This document shows, in pieces, positions 34,562-44,059 of a DNA stretch of 64,000 bases (position 1 is its first letter; the number at the start of each line of letters is the position of its first letter). The notes beneath the pieces were generated by a model that made no database searches, was not told where the DNA came from, and saw nothing but the letters and a program-made list of their open reading frames with translations. The stretch is from assembly GCA_947500435.1 (NCBI GenBank), contig CANMRV010000008.1, forward strand, positions 124,001 to 188,000, given 5' to 3'. The position numbers were made by a program, and so were the translations under genes. Source of the DNA: an uncultured Flavobacteriaceae bacterium. GTDB lineage: Bacteria > Bacteroidota > Bacteroidia > Flavobacteriales > Flavobacteriaceae.

Positions 34562-35815
34562 TTAAAAGACTTCAATATAAAAATAGTAGACCGAGAAAAA
34601 GGTTAGAAATGCAATGCCTGCATAGGTCAAATACTGCAACCATTTTTGAGGATGATGCTTTTGCGGTAAATCATCGCTCATTACATTTTTAAGATTCATA
34701 TAGCCTATAATTGGAGCAACTACAAAGGAGACGAAGGTAGCTAAGGCTACTAATTTGCCCATATTTGCCGAGAAAAGGGCAATTACTACAAAATTGACGG
34801 CTGCAAGCACAAGAACGCCAATGGCAAAGAAGCTTTTTTTACCCTGTAGTTGGGCTTTCGGGGATAGTAAATCAATTATATCCAAACTAACCCTTGTTAC
34901 AGCATCATGCGCAGTCATACAGGTGCTAAACATCGTTGCAAAAGCGGAAACTGCAATAAAAATATAAGCCCAGGAGCCTATATGAGTTGTAAATAATGAA
35001 ACCACTTGGTCAGCAAAAACAACCCCATTACCACTTAATTCTATACCTGTACCATACAAGGTCATTGAGCCTATGACTAAGAAAAATATGGCCAAGACTG
35101 CCGTCATGAAATAACCGATATTGAATTCTTGAAGTGATTGTTTCAATGTAGGTTTTACGGCTTGAGTCTTCCATTTTTCAATGCTCCATAGGCTTACCCA
35201 ACTTGAAGCTTCAACTGTGGTAGGCATCCACCCCATTAAACTTATTAAAAATAGAATTCCCGCATCATTAAAAATTGGGGGAGGAGTGAAGTCTGCGACT
35301 GCATCTACTTGACCTTTATAAATTACAAGAACAGTAGTCACCAAAAGAGCTATGAATAAAATGGCCACAACAAACTTCAAGGAGGTTTCAAGAAACCGAT
35401 AGCGCCCAATGATTAGTAGTACACTAATGAATGCAAATAGCCCAAGGACTATCATGGCAATGGAAACATCTGAAATTTTAAAAAGATTTATAAAAAGGCC
35501 TGCAGTAACCGTATACAGGGCGGCCAGGATTGTAAAAGTTGTAATTAGGGTAATAAAAGCATAAAACCACAACCAACCCTTACCGCGATTGAGATAGCCC
35601 TCAATAAGGGTTTTATTGGTGACATTGGTGTAGCGAACCCCAAATTCAAAAAACGGATACTTAAAAATGTTAGCTAGAACAATTGGAATTGCCATTAGCC
35701 AACCATATTGAGCCCCTGCTTTTGTAGAAAGAACTAAATGAGAAGTACCGATGGCCATACTGGCAAATAATAGACCCGGACCAAGATTTTTAAGAAGCGT
35801 TTGGAATTTTGACAT
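34562..35815 (-). CDS. NRAMP-like transporter lacking the canonical metal-site motifs
   Basis: Inner-membrane protein of 417 residues with about eleven helices and NRAMP-family text around LGPGLLFASMAIGTSHLVLS and AGAQYGW. Canonical divalent-metal NRAMP proteins have DPGN in helix 1; here the aligned stretch is IGTSH (residues 22-26). In helix 6 the usual MPH(N) reads MPTT (Met197, Pro198, Thr199). The sequence is otherwise intact, with no frameshift. The lineage is thus NRAMP-related but the substrate is probably not the standard Mn2+/Fe2+, or is bound differently. No metal regulator lies beside it. Confidence 0.83.
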   Translation of the reverse strand: MSKFQTLLKNLGPGLLFASMAIGTSHLVLSTKAGAQYGWLMAIPIVLANIFKYPFFEFGVRYTNVTNKTLIEGYLNRGKGWLWFYAFITLITTFTILAALYTVTAGLFINLFKISDVSIAMIVLGLFAFISVLLIIGRYRFLETSLKFVVAILFIALLVTTVLVIYKGQVDAVADFTPPPIFNDAGILFLISLMGWMPTTVEASSWVSLWSIEKWKTQAVKPTLKQSLQEFNIGYFMTAVLAIFFLVIGSMTLYGTGIELSGNGVVFADQVVSLFTTHIGSWAYIFIAVSAFATMFSTCMTAHDAVTRVSLDIIDLLSPKAQLQGKKSFFAIGVLVLAAVNFVVIALFSANMGKLVALATFVSFVVAPIIGYMNLKNVMSDDLPQKHHPQKWLQYLTYAGIAFLTFFSVYYFYIEVF

Positions 35816-35869
35816 GAGTGGTTGATTGCGCTACCTAAAATAAGCTATTTTCTTGAGAAGGAACGATGG

Positions 35870-36505
35870 CTATTCTATCTCAATATGTTCCCCGTAAAAC
35901 TTGGGTTGTGTATTAATTATTAGGTCAATGAATACTTTTACACGTGCAAGGTATTCTCTGAGATGTACTTTCATTCCTGAATTTCCAGTAACATCAGTGG
36001 CATTAAAGCCTACCGCGGTAAGCCCCTTTCGTTCGGCTAGATAAATAGCACGTTGGTTATGGAACTCTTGAGAAATGACAGTCACCTTTTTAAGCCCAAA
36101 AACCTCTTTGGCGCGAACCATAGAATCTAATGTCCGGAAGCCTGCGTAATCCAAAAATATTTTCTCTTCAGGAATGCCTCCTGCGACCAAATCTTTCTTA
36201 ATCGTTGTTGGCTCATTGTAGTATTGGGTACCATTATCACCACTTACCAATACAAACTCTATTTTTTCTGCTTTAAAAAGTGCTATTGTCGCTCTTATGC
36301 GATACGAATAGTACAAGTTTGGACGACCATTAGCAAGTTTTTTCGAAGTTCCTAACACCAATCCAACTCTATTCTTAGGGACTTGTTCAATACGCGAAAA
36401 GGTTTTTCCTTCAGCGGAAGAGTTTATGGCGAAGTTGCACAACAAAACAAGAAGAATCGGTGAGATGGTGAGCCAAAATAGAATCCTTATAATTTTTTTT
36501 TTCAT
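35870..36505 (-). CDS. SanA/ElyC-like DUF218 membrane protein
   Basis: Protein of 211 residues with an N-terminal membrane helix (about 6-26) and a periplasmic DUF218 domain. Typical strings are GLVLGTSKKLANGRPNLYY, FVLVSGDNGTQYYNEP, LDYAGFRTLDSMVRA and VTVISQEFHNQRAIYLAER. SanA-type proteins support envelope barrier function (vancomycin sensitivity in E. coli); the biochemical role is unresolved. It lies 54 bases upstream of the NRAMP-like gene on the same strand. The 204-base gap above it (36506-36709) shows no gene, only AT-rich DNA with a short ACCTTAAAGGT palindrome. Confidence 0.87.
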   Translation of the reverse strand: MKKKIIRILFWLTISPILLVLLCNFAINSSAEGKTFSRIEQVPKNRVGLVLGTSKKLANGRPNLYYSYRIRATIALFKAEKIEFVLVSGDNGTQYYNEPTTIKKDLVAGGIPEEKIFLDYAGFRTLDSMVRAKEVFGLKKVTVISQEFHNQRAIYLAERKGLTAVGFNATDVTGNSGMKVHLREYLARVKVFIDLIINTQPKFYGEHIEIE

Positions 36506-36709
36506 TTGAATTTATGAAAACCAACCTTAAAGGTAGGTAAATACCTTGGATTTTGTTTTTGGGAAACTAGATTCTCTAGAAACTTCGATCCGAAATAGAA
36601 GGGATTTTTTGGAGTGTTAAAGATATTAAATGATGGCTTAAAAAGAAGCTGATTAACTACATATTTCGCATTCCAATATCAAAAAACTGACCTAAAATTT
36701 CTCGGTTAT

Positions 36710-37615
36710 TTAATCGCTAGAATAACCTCTGTTAAATCGAAAGTTGAGGCTTAATCCATGTGTATTGCCTATGGTAAGCTCTTTACCCGCCACATTGTAA
36801 CTGTAAACCAAGCGAAGACTATCAAATAGATAAGTGCCCACCAATAAATTCAATGAAGAATTGGTTCTATACCCTAAACCAAATTCAAATTTTGAATTCA
36901 TGGTAAAGGATAGGTTCAAATCGGCTTGAATTGGAGCGCCTTTTTCATATTTCAGAAGCACATTTGGTTTCAATAAAATGTTTTCAAAACGGCTAAAGTA
37001 AAAGCGATAACCCATATAGGCATAATATGGACTTTGAAGATCAAGATTATCTTCAGATGCAAAGCGATCACCCAATAAATTGGGAGTCGATAATCCAATA
37101 TAAAACTTGGCGTAATTCAAGACAATACCTGCTCCGACTATGGGGAGCGTGGCATTAATATTTTGAGATAAAAGTGGATCTGTGCCCAGACCGAGACCCA
37201 ATAAATTCTCTTGATACTTTTGCAGCCCTACCGTCAATCCGAAAGAAATACCGGTGGGCTCTTGCACTTTCCAGTAGGGCTCATCATCCAAATTCAGGGG
37301 CACTCTATACGAATAAGCAGCAAAGGCTGATGTTGAAGTGGTTACGCCAATTTCATCATGAATGAGTCCGCCACCTAAGCCCATCATTTTATTTCCCAAG
37401 GGTGTTCTAAAACTAAAATTAGAACTCTTCGGACTACCATCTATAGTGCTAAAAAAACCTGAATGTGCCAATGAAATTTCTGCACTTTGCAATGCCCCCG
37501 CATGAGCTGAATTAATAAGAAAAGGATTGTAATTGTATTCTGAAAAGACTGGTGTCTGTTGCGCATAACAGAAGCCGCCTAGCAATAAGGCTATTATATG
37601 TAATCGAAAGCTCAT
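36710..37615 (-). CDS. PorP/SprF family outer-membrane protein, partner of LRR/FN3 protein
   Basis: T9SS accessory beta-barrel, 301 residues, signal peptide ending CYAQ (about 18). Family marks: PVFSEYNYNPFLINSAHAG, FRTPLGNKMMGLGGGLIHDEIG, and final strands HGLSLNFRFNRG. It is the shortest of the three PorP proteins in the window. Its start codon is two bases after the stop of the 1716-residue repeat protein, so the two are in one operon and probably work together in secretion or anchoring. Confidence 0.92.
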   Translation of the reverse strand: MSFRLHIIALLLGGFCYAQQTPVFSEYNYNPFLINSAHAGALQSAEISLAHSGFFSTIDGSPKSSNFSFRTPLGNKMMGLGGGLIHDEIGVTTSTSAFAAYSYRVPLNLDDEPYWKVQEPTGISFGLTVGLQKYQENLLGLGLGTDPLLSQNINATLPIVGAGIVLNYAKFYIGLSTPNLLGDRFASEDNLDLQSPYYAYMGYRFYFSRFENILLKPNVLLKYEKGAPIQADLNLSFTMNSKFEFGLGYRTNSSLNLLVGTYLFDSLRLVYSYNVAGKELTIGNTHGLSLNFRFNRGYSSD

Positions 37616-37617
37616 GA

Positions 37618-40600
37618 TTATCTTTTAAGTATTAAGTAACCTCTTAACTTATCGATATCATGTTCACCGTCAATCCGAATATCAAAGAAGTATGTGCCTG
37701 TAGGTAATCGACCCGCTCCTAGGCCGGTCATTTGATTGGCTTCCCCGGCGAAGACATTGGCCAGATTATTATAGCCATTTATTTTAAATACCTCATCACC
37801 CCATCTATTGAAAATACGAACAATATTATTTGGATGTGCTTCAATACCATCTATTCGCCAAAAGTCGTTGAGTCCGTCTCCATTCGGAGTTAGCGCAAAT
37901 TTGGTGTCGTTTACATTTTCTTCGTTAAATACCGTAATAAAGGTTGAATAGCTGCAACCTTCTTGAAAGCCTTGAGCATTATATGCATTTACCGAGGCAA
38001 AAATTACTGAAGCTGCAGGCAAGTTACTGACTTCATACTCCGTTACATTTCCAACATCGAACTGATTTAAGATATCAGTTTCACCTTCTGCTGTTCCTAA
38101 CGACAATAAATACCCGTCTGAATTTACTATTTCATTCCAGCGAATATTGGTAGTCAAGCTTATATTAGATTGACCATTTATAGGTTCATAAATATCGGTA
38201 CAGAATGGCACTGGCTCTAATTCGGTTGCTGCGGTTGTAAACAACTCAGGTTGGCATGAAGTATTTATTCCTAAATTATTGTAGGGTTGAATCTCTACAT
38301 AAATTTGAGAACCAAGCGGCAAGGTCTCCTCAAAGTCATACTGATTGACATCCCCAACATCTAGATCATTCACTATATCATAAAGACCAGGTGAAGTACC
38401 TAAGAATAATCGATAGCCGGTTACATCTGCAATAGCACTCCAACTAAGTATTAAATTAGGGTTTACTGCTTTTGAACCGTTCACTGGGTTTGTCAAAATG
38501 GTACATGAGGGTATTGTTGATACCTGAGCGGTTCTAAAGCTTTCTTCAACGCAATTTAGACTTTCACCCAAATCATTGTAGGGTACTATGGATACATAAA
38601 TTAATGTGTTTTCCGGTAAATCTGAAGTAAGGTCGAAGAAGGTAGTTGAACCAACATCACCTGAGAATATATCAGTACCCTGATTAGTTGTCCCCACGTT
38701 TAACTTGTACCCCTCCGCATTGGAGACCAAGCCCCACGCAATATTGGTGGAAATGTTGACATTTTCCTCTTGATTTTTTGGTATGAGTATACCTGTACAT
38801 GTGGGAATACTGGGTTCCGATGTTGTTTCAAATTGTTCTTCTAAGCAGTCAATTGCCATTCCCAATTCATTATAGGCTACAATAGAAATGTAGATCAAAC
38901 TATTTTCTGGTAAATCATTCGGAAGGTCATACCATGTAGCTCTTCCCACATCTTCACTAAAAATATCACTCTCACCCGTGGATGTCCCAATATTTAGAAC
39001 ATACCCTTCTGCATTGGTTATGGGTGTCCAGGATAAATTGGTTTCAATACTAACTCCAGTCGCTTCATTTATCGGCATCGTAAGTGTTGCACATTGCGGT
39101 ATACTTGGGGCCGATGTGGTAGTAAATACTATTCCTTCGCATGCCGTTGCGCTTCCCGCTTCATTAAAAGGGATTACGCTCACATAGATTTCGGCGTTTT
39201 CAGGAAGAACCCCATCATAGTCAAAAGAATTGCTAGCAATAACCTCACCATCAAAGATATCGGAGGCCCCTGATGATGTTCCGATTTTTAAGGTATATCC
39301 ATCTGTGTTGTCGATAGCCTGCCATGCAAAGTCGGTTAAAACACTAACATTTGTATCATTATCAGCAGGCACCAAAAATTGTGTGCACTCAGGTTTTATC
39401 AGTTCCCCTGCCGTAGTAAAACTTTCCTCTTGACAATTAAGAGGTTCGCCTACATCATTATATGGTATGACAGTTGCATAAATAATAGTATCTGCGGGTA
39501 AATTATTCGGCAAATCAAAGAATGTGGTGGCACCCACATCTTCTAATAAAATATCGTTGGCCCCTAAAGTAGAGCCAAGCATAAGCTTATATCCTTTCGC
39601 GGTAGTAGCCGCATTCCAAGCAAAATTTGTGGCCACGCTTACGTCGGTCTCTCCATTGACGGGCAATACGAGGGTGGTACAATCAGGTATTGTAGGTACA
39701 TTTGTCACAAAACTTTCGCGCAGACATTCAATTGCTTCACCCCGTTCATTATAGGGCGTGATTTTCACATAAATAGGTCTTCCTTCGGGTAAATCAGTCC
39801 TGAAATTGTAAAAAGTGGTCAGTCCTACGTCTTGTGAAAAGAACTCATCCCCTTCAGGAGTTGTTCCTACTTCTAGGAGGTATCCCTCCGCATTTTCAGA
39901 AATGTTCCATACTAAATCAACAAAAGGGTCAACATTTCTTTCGCCATTTATCGGTGAAACCAAAGTTGTACACTCTGGCAGGGGTTTAAGGGCAGCCGTC
40001 ATGAAACTCTCTGAAACACATGCGACAGAAGTGCCCTGTGTATTGTATGGAACAATCGTGACATATATTGTTTCTGATTCTGGTAAATCATTATCAAGTT
40101 GAAATTCAATTTCCGGACCTACATCCCTTGAAAATATTTCCGACCCAAATTCAGTTGTTCCAATATTTAAAACATAACCATTTGCGTTACCAACTCGATT
40201 CCAACGAATAGGGGTATTTGCTCTTACATCGATGTCACCGTTCAATGGTCTACTAAGACTTGTACAAGGAGGTATTTCATCGGCCTCGGAAATGATAAAA
40301 CTACTTTCAGCACATCCTAAAGCATCTCCTTCTGAATTATACGGGGTTATTGTCACAAAGACTTCCGTATTCAGCAAAAAGTCAACTGGTGGATTATACG
40401 TTGTACTGCCGTCATCAATGTTCACGTTTGCCAAATCACTCGCTCCTGAAGTTGTTCCAATCTTAATGCGGTATCCTTCAGCTCCACTTGCTACCGACCA
40501 GTTTATGTTGGCATCTACATTGACGCCAACACTGCCGGTTAAGGGCTGGGTCAAAACCGAACACTCGGGTAAGGTTGACTCCGAATTTGTAGTAAAGGAT

Positions 40601-42768
40601 TCTTCCCTACAACCCAACAATGGACCATTTTCAAAGTACGGCGTTATCGTAACAAAAATTTCTGTATTTGATGGCAAGTTATTTTGAAAATTATAGCCCC
40701 TAACATTTCCTACATCCTCTGCATCTAAGATGTCGGTAGCGCCTGGTGCTGACCCAACACTTAATAGATAACCACAGGCACCCGATTCACTTTCCCATTC
40801 AATACCTGCATTTATGGGAACATCAATTGATTTGTTTAAAGGATTAACTAAAATTGCACATGTAGGAACCCCATTTGCACCCAATACCACATCATTACGT
40901 TGAAGAAGCAAGTTCTTACCATTGATACCTGGGTCATCTCCATTTTCAAAAGGGAATAAATCACTGGTAATCTCAGCATAATAAATACCAGATTCACAAG
41001 CTTCTGGAGCAGGAATTGTATACTCTGGAGCATCTGCCGCGCCAACAATTTCGACGCCATCCTTGAACCATTTGTAGTGGTTTTGGCTACCGCGTACTAC
41101 TGTCGACAAAGTAATAGGCTCTCCAGCGATAGTTGTAATCACCTCTCTGGTATTTACCTTTGACTGACCGGCATAGGAATATTTCTTAAAAATGGCACCA
41201 TCACCTCTTGGTGTATTAACATAGTCCACATATTGCTGATGCCTCGCCTCTAGATCTCCAAAATGAAAACTATTGTTATGAATACTGATACTAAAATTCT
41301 TGGTTGAAGCATCTACTAATGAAGTGAAATCAGGGAATGAATTCGACAATAGGTTATCATTTAACAAGTAAGTTTCTTCACCAAGAGACCTACCAGATGT
41401 TTGATAATTTTGAACGATTTGTTCTAATATATTATTACCCGATAGCTGATTAAAAGAAAGATTGACATTCACTAATTTTAAAGATGCCGTAATGTCAAGC
41501 GAGCTAATGTTATTGTTAGATATGTCTACATTAATCAGCTCTGTATTTTGGCTCAAATCAGGCCCTTCGCCAGAAAGTAAGTTCTTAGAGATGTCCAAAT
41601 CTCTTAATAATTGGTTACCGGTTAAATCAAGACTGGTTAATCTATTTTCAAATAAATCAAGGTTAAAAAGTTGGTTATTGTTACGCAAATCTATATTAAC
41701 CAATAAATTTCGTTGTGCTCTCAGGTCTTCAAGAATAATGTTTTTTGTGACATCAAGCGTTTCGAAATTATTTTCTTGTATTTGCAGTTGCCTAAGATTG
41801 GGGTTGCCTTCTAAGTTCAAGTCAACCATTTTATTTTGACCAAGAATTAGGGTTGAGAGTTCTGAATTTGAACTAATATCTATTTCAAGAGGCACAGTTG
41901 TCCGATTACTTTTAACATGTAAATAATTCAATTGGGGTATACGATCAAAAGATAAAGGCGTTGAAAAAAAGTGAGGTTCAATAATGATTGTTCTTAGAGT
42001 ATTCGTGGCCGGAAATTGAACAAATTCCGTTGGCCCTTGCAATCTTATCTCTTCTAAATTAACATAATCTACTAAACTTCCAAAATCCCTAAGATTTCCA
42101 CCAATAATTTCAAGTTTTTTTAAATTAGTTTTTACGTTAGGTAAGTCCAGTGAGACTATTGTTCCCCTAATTTGAAGTCCTAAGACTTCTAGATTATCAT
42201 AAAAAGACATATCTGCATCAAAATCAAAATTTGATACTAATGTAAATTCTCTTAAGCTTTTGGTTTGGGGCAATAGGATAGTTTCTAAGTCTTGAAAATT
42301 AAAAATATTAATTGTTTCTAATTGTAAATTATTAGTTAGATCTAAAGTTGTCAGTGAAGATCTGTTAATTGCACCTGTAGATTGAATATCTAAAAATCTA
42401 AGTTTGGTGTTAGAAGACAAGTCAAGTGCTGCTAGAATTTCATTATTTCTGAAGATCAATTCCTCTAGCTCCGTTAAGTTTTCTAGTGGTAATGTGGTAA
42501 ACTGATTTCTACCCAAATTAATTGTTGTAATATTTCTAAAGGCTTGTAAACCATCAAAATTGGTAATATTGTCTCTATTGGTTATCAGAGAGGTCACCAA
42601 TGCGGCATCCGAATTGAGAATATTGCCGTTTGCCCCATTTGAGTCATAACCTAAAAAAATCAACTGCTGCTCAAAATTAGGGTCAGGAATGGGCGTCGTT
42701 TGACCAAAAGAAGCACGGCAAAGAAAAAAGAATAGGACAAAAAATAGTTTTATGGTTGTTTTAGTCAT
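37618..42768 (-). CDS. Giant T9SS-exported protein: LRRs, ten FN3-like repeats, CHU_C
   Basis: Surface protein of 1716 residues. Signal peptide to about 23 (ASFGQ); leucine-rich repeats (about 60-480, for example LDLSSNTKLRFLDI, LDISKNLLSG); an Ig/PKD-like stretch (about 540-630); ten tandem modules of about 98 residues (634-1613); and a CHU_C type B sorting domain (about 1620-1716, FALTPNGDGLNDFW, FNRWGDEVF, LPTGTYFFDIRIDG). LRR and FN3-like modules suggest adhesion to protein or glycan ligands. Next gene is its PorP partner. The upstream divergent region carries a long palindrome. Confidence 0.92.
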   Translation of the reverse strand: MTKTTIKLFFVLFFFLCRASFGQTTPIPDPNFEQQLIFLGYDSNGANGNILNSDAALVTSLITNRDNITNFDGLQAFRNITTINLGRNQFTTLPLENLTELEELIFRNNEILAALDLSSNTKLRFLDIQSTGAINRSSLTTLDLTNNLQLETINIFNFQDLETILLPQTKSLREFTLVSNFDFDADMSFYDNLEVLGLQIRGTIVSLDLPNVKTNLKKLEIIGGNLRDFGSLVDYVNLEEIRLQGPTEFVQFPATNTLRTIIIEPHFFSTPLSFDRIPQLNYLHVKSNRTTVPLEIDISSNSELSTLILGQNKMVDLNLEGNPNLRQLQIQENNFETLDVTKNIILEDLRAQRNLLVNIDLRNNNQLFNLDLFENRLTSLDLTGNQLLRDLDISKNLLSGEGPDLSQNTELINVDISNNNISSLDITASLKLVNVNLSFNQLSGNNILEQIVQNYQTSGRSLGEETYLLNDNLLSNSFPDFTSLVDASTKNFSISIHNNSFHFGDLEARHQQYVDYVNTPRGDGAIFKKYSYAGQSKVNTREVITTIAGEPITLSTVVRGSQNHYKWFKDGVEIVGAADAPEYTIPAPEACESGIYYAEITSDLFPFENGDDPGINGKNLLLQRNDVVLGANGVPTCAILVNPLNKSIDVPINAGIEWESESGACGYLLSVGSAPGATDILDAEDVGNVRGYNFQNNLPSNTEIFVTITPYFENGPLLGCREESFTTNSESTLPECSVLTQPLTGSVGVNVDANINWSVASGAEGYRIKIGTTSGASDLANVNIDDGSTTYNPPVDFLLNTEVFVTITPYNSEGDALGCAESSFIISEADEIPPCTSLSRPLNGDIDVRANTPIRWNRVGNANGYVLNIGTTEFGSEIFSRDVGPEIEFQLDNDLPESETIYVTIVPYNTQGTSVACVSESFMTAALKPLPECTTLVSPINGERNVDPFVDLVWNISENAEGYLLEVGTTPEGDEFFSQDVGLTTFYNFRTDLPEGRPIYVKITPYNERGEAIECLRESFVTNVPTIPDCTTLVLPVNGETDVSVATNFAWNAATTAKGYKLMLGSTLGANDILLEDVGATTFFDLPNNLPADTIIYATVIPYNDVGEPLNCQEESFTTAGELIKPECTQFLVPADNDTNVSVLTDFAWQAIDNTDGYTLKIGTSSGASDIFDGEVIASNSFDYDGVLPENAEIYVSVIPFNEAGSATACEGIVFTTTSAPSIPQCATLTMPINEATGVSIETNLSWTPITNAEGYVLNIGTSTGESDIFSEDVGRATWYDLPNDLPENSLIYISIVAYNELGMAIDCLEEQFETTSEPSIPTCTGILIPKNQEENVNISTNIAWGLVSNAEGYKLNVGTTNQGTDIFSGDVGSTTFFDLTSDLPENTLIYVSIVPYNDLGESLNCVEESFRTAQVSTIPSCTILTNPVNGSKAVNPNLILSWSAIADVTGYRLFLGTSPGLYDIVNDLDVGDVNQYDFEETLPLGSQIYVEIQPYNNLGINTSCQPELFTTAATELEPVPFCTDIYEPINGQSNISLTTNIRWNEIVNSDGYLLSLGTAEGETDILNQFDVGNVTEYEVSNLPAASVIFASVNAYNAQGFQEGCSYSTFITVFNEENVNDTKFALTPNGDGLNDFWRIDGIEAHPNNIVRIFNRWGDEVFKINGYNNLANVFAGEANQMTGLGAGRLPTGTYFFDIRIDGEHDIDKLRGYLILKR
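37930..40869 (-). repeat. Array of ten ~98-residue FN3-like modules within the giant protein
   Basis: Ten head-to-tail modules, each opening P-x-C-T/A and a P-x-N-G-like turn, then a Trp strand (W....NA.GY.L.(I/V)GT), D(V)G, a LP....IYV.I.PYN strand, and closing with a second Cys in (x)C.EE.F.T. Every module keeps the two cysteines, one at each end, so a disulfide per module or between neighbours is likely. Module length is nearly constant, but sequences differ clearly, so the array is old rather than freshly expanded. Confidence 0.85.
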
Positions 42769-43165
42769 AATCTAATATTTTCATTGAATAATGACGAATG
42801 CTCCAAGTAACTTTTCAGCTTCAGTTAATACCTGGAAAAAGAGATAATTTTCGAATAAGGTCGGTAAATCTAAAGAAATATCGCTGTTTTAGAGTGATTT
42901 ATCGATGATATTGTAATATCATCGGTAAAAAAGTATTGGATAAGGGCTGAGTTCTTATTATTAAGCCAACATAGGTCAATAAAAACGTAATATTTTAGTT
43001 TCGTAGAATTTAGTGGTAACGGTGCCGTCTAACCAATTTTAGATATAGTCTTTATTGTTAGTTATTAAAAATATTTTGTAATCTTTATAGAAATGTTATC
43101 AGAGACAGGTAAATTCAAATTCAAACTAATTCAATTTTTTTGAATGGAAATTTAATTTGATAGGT
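42769..43165. other. 397-base divergent intergenic region
   Basis: AT-rich DNA between the start of the minus-strand LRR/FN3 gene and the plus-strand GH16-like gene. No coding frame is supported. It contains the palindrome at 42898-42929. No full TAnnTTTG box with a well-spaced TTG was found for either gene; the best partial candidates are AATATTTTG near 43070 and short TA-rich stretches. Confidence 0.7.
42898..42929. promoter_or_regulatory. Long palindrome, candidate operator
   Basis: Arms TTTATCGATGATATT and AATATCATCGGTAAA (15 bases each) around a central GT; the only imperfection is one T-G pair, and the inner ten bases pair perfectly. It lies 130 bases upstream of the minus-strand adhesin gene and 237 upstream of the plus-strand lipoprotein gene. 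No gene ends here, so it is not needed as a terminator. A regulator site controlling one or both genes is the simplest reading. Confidence 0.45.
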
Positions 43166-44059
43166 ATGAATGATGGAAAGATGTTAATTTTGATAGTATT
43201 GAGCCTATTTGGTTTTGGCTGCTCAAGTTCAGATGAAAATTCAGACCAGGCGAATTCTGGCAAACCTGAAATTAACGACTTGTCAGTAAGCACGAGTGAT
43301 GTGAACTCAGAGGATTATTGGTCAAATACAAAGTTGGTCTGGAATGACGAGTTTCAAGGAAATGAATTGTCAAGTGAAAATTGGATTGCAGAAACCTCTT
43401 TGGCAGGTATAGGATATCCTGGTTGGCAAGATTTCACTGAAAAAGATAACGTGGAGGTTAGTAACGGAACCTTAAAAATCATTGCCAAGAAAACAGGTGA
43501 TGGGCAAGAGGGTGGCGATTATTCTTCGGCACGGCTAAATAGCACTTTTGCATTCACTTATGGAAAGCTTGAAATTAGGGCGAAGGTACCGGATGGGGAT
43601 GGCAGTGGTCTTTGGTCGAAATTGTTCTTATTAGGAAATAATATAGGATCTGTTGGTTACCCAAAGTGTGGCCAAATTTCGTTTTTAGAATATACAAGTC
43701 ATTTTCCAAATCAGATTTTCAATACGGTACACACTGCTGAAAATGTTCTGACAGGTCAAAAAATTGCCGCTAATTCAGGTTATATCCCCCTAGAGACAGC
43801 TGAGGAAGAATTTCATTTATATGGTATTCTTTGGACGGATAAGTATTTGAAATTTTATGTAGATGATATTGATAATATTGTCTATTCATTTACATCGCCA
43901 TCATCTCCTAATGAGAATAATTGGCCGTTTTCTCAATCATTTTATTTTGTAATGGATACTGCTATAGGTAGTGAATTTTCGGATGGTAATGGTGTTGAAG
44001 ATGATATTTTTCCTACGACTTTCGAAATTGACTATGTTAGGGTCTACCACGCAGAATAA
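43166..44059 (+). CDS. GH16-family lipoprotein with altered catalytic motif
   Basis: Lipoprotein of 297 residues from ATG at 43166 (a TTG nine bases earlier is less likely), lipobox LFGFGC followed by SSSDENS. A GH16 laminarinase-type domain spans about 45-297: KLVWNDEF, NWIAETS, YSSARLNS, YGKLEIRAKVPDGDGSGLWS, FHLYGILWTDKYLKFYVDD and FEIDYVRVY. The signature normally reading GEIDIMEY is GQISFLEY: the nucleophile Glu is Gln170 and the middle Asp is Ser172, while the acid/base Glu175 remains. It is probably inactive, perhaps a glucan-binding surface protein. The frame is intact, which argues against simple decay. Confidence 0.88.
   Translation: MNDGKMLILIVLSLFGFGCSSSDENSDQANSGKPEINDLSVSTSDVNSEDYWSNTKLVWNDEFQGNELSSENWIAETSLAGIGYPGWQDFTEKDNVEVSNGTLKIIAKKTGDGQEGGDYSSARLNSTFAFTYGKLEIRAKVPDGDGSGLWSKLFLLGNNIGSVGYPKCGQISFLEYTSHFPNQIFNTVHTAENVLTGQKIAANSGYIPLETAEEEFHLYGILWTDKYLKFYVDDIDNIVYSFTSPSSPNENNWPFSQSFYFVMDTAIGSEFSDGNGVEDDIFPTTFEIDYVRVYHAE

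Noticed and set aside
38978..41839. Several long plus-strand reading frames opposite the LRR/FN3 gene (for example 40232-40687 and 41462-41839)
   Set aside because: They are antisense shadows of the repetitive coding frame, recur at the same place in successive repeat units, and have no homologous features, signal or spacing of real genes.
43070..43080. AATATTTTG as a -7 box for the GH16-like gene
   Set aside because: It is one base short of TAnnTTTG, and no TTG lies at the right distance.
43157..43165. TTG start for the GH16-like lipoprotein
   Set aside because: The ATG nine bases later gives a normal lipoprotein signal; a TTG start adds only three residues.
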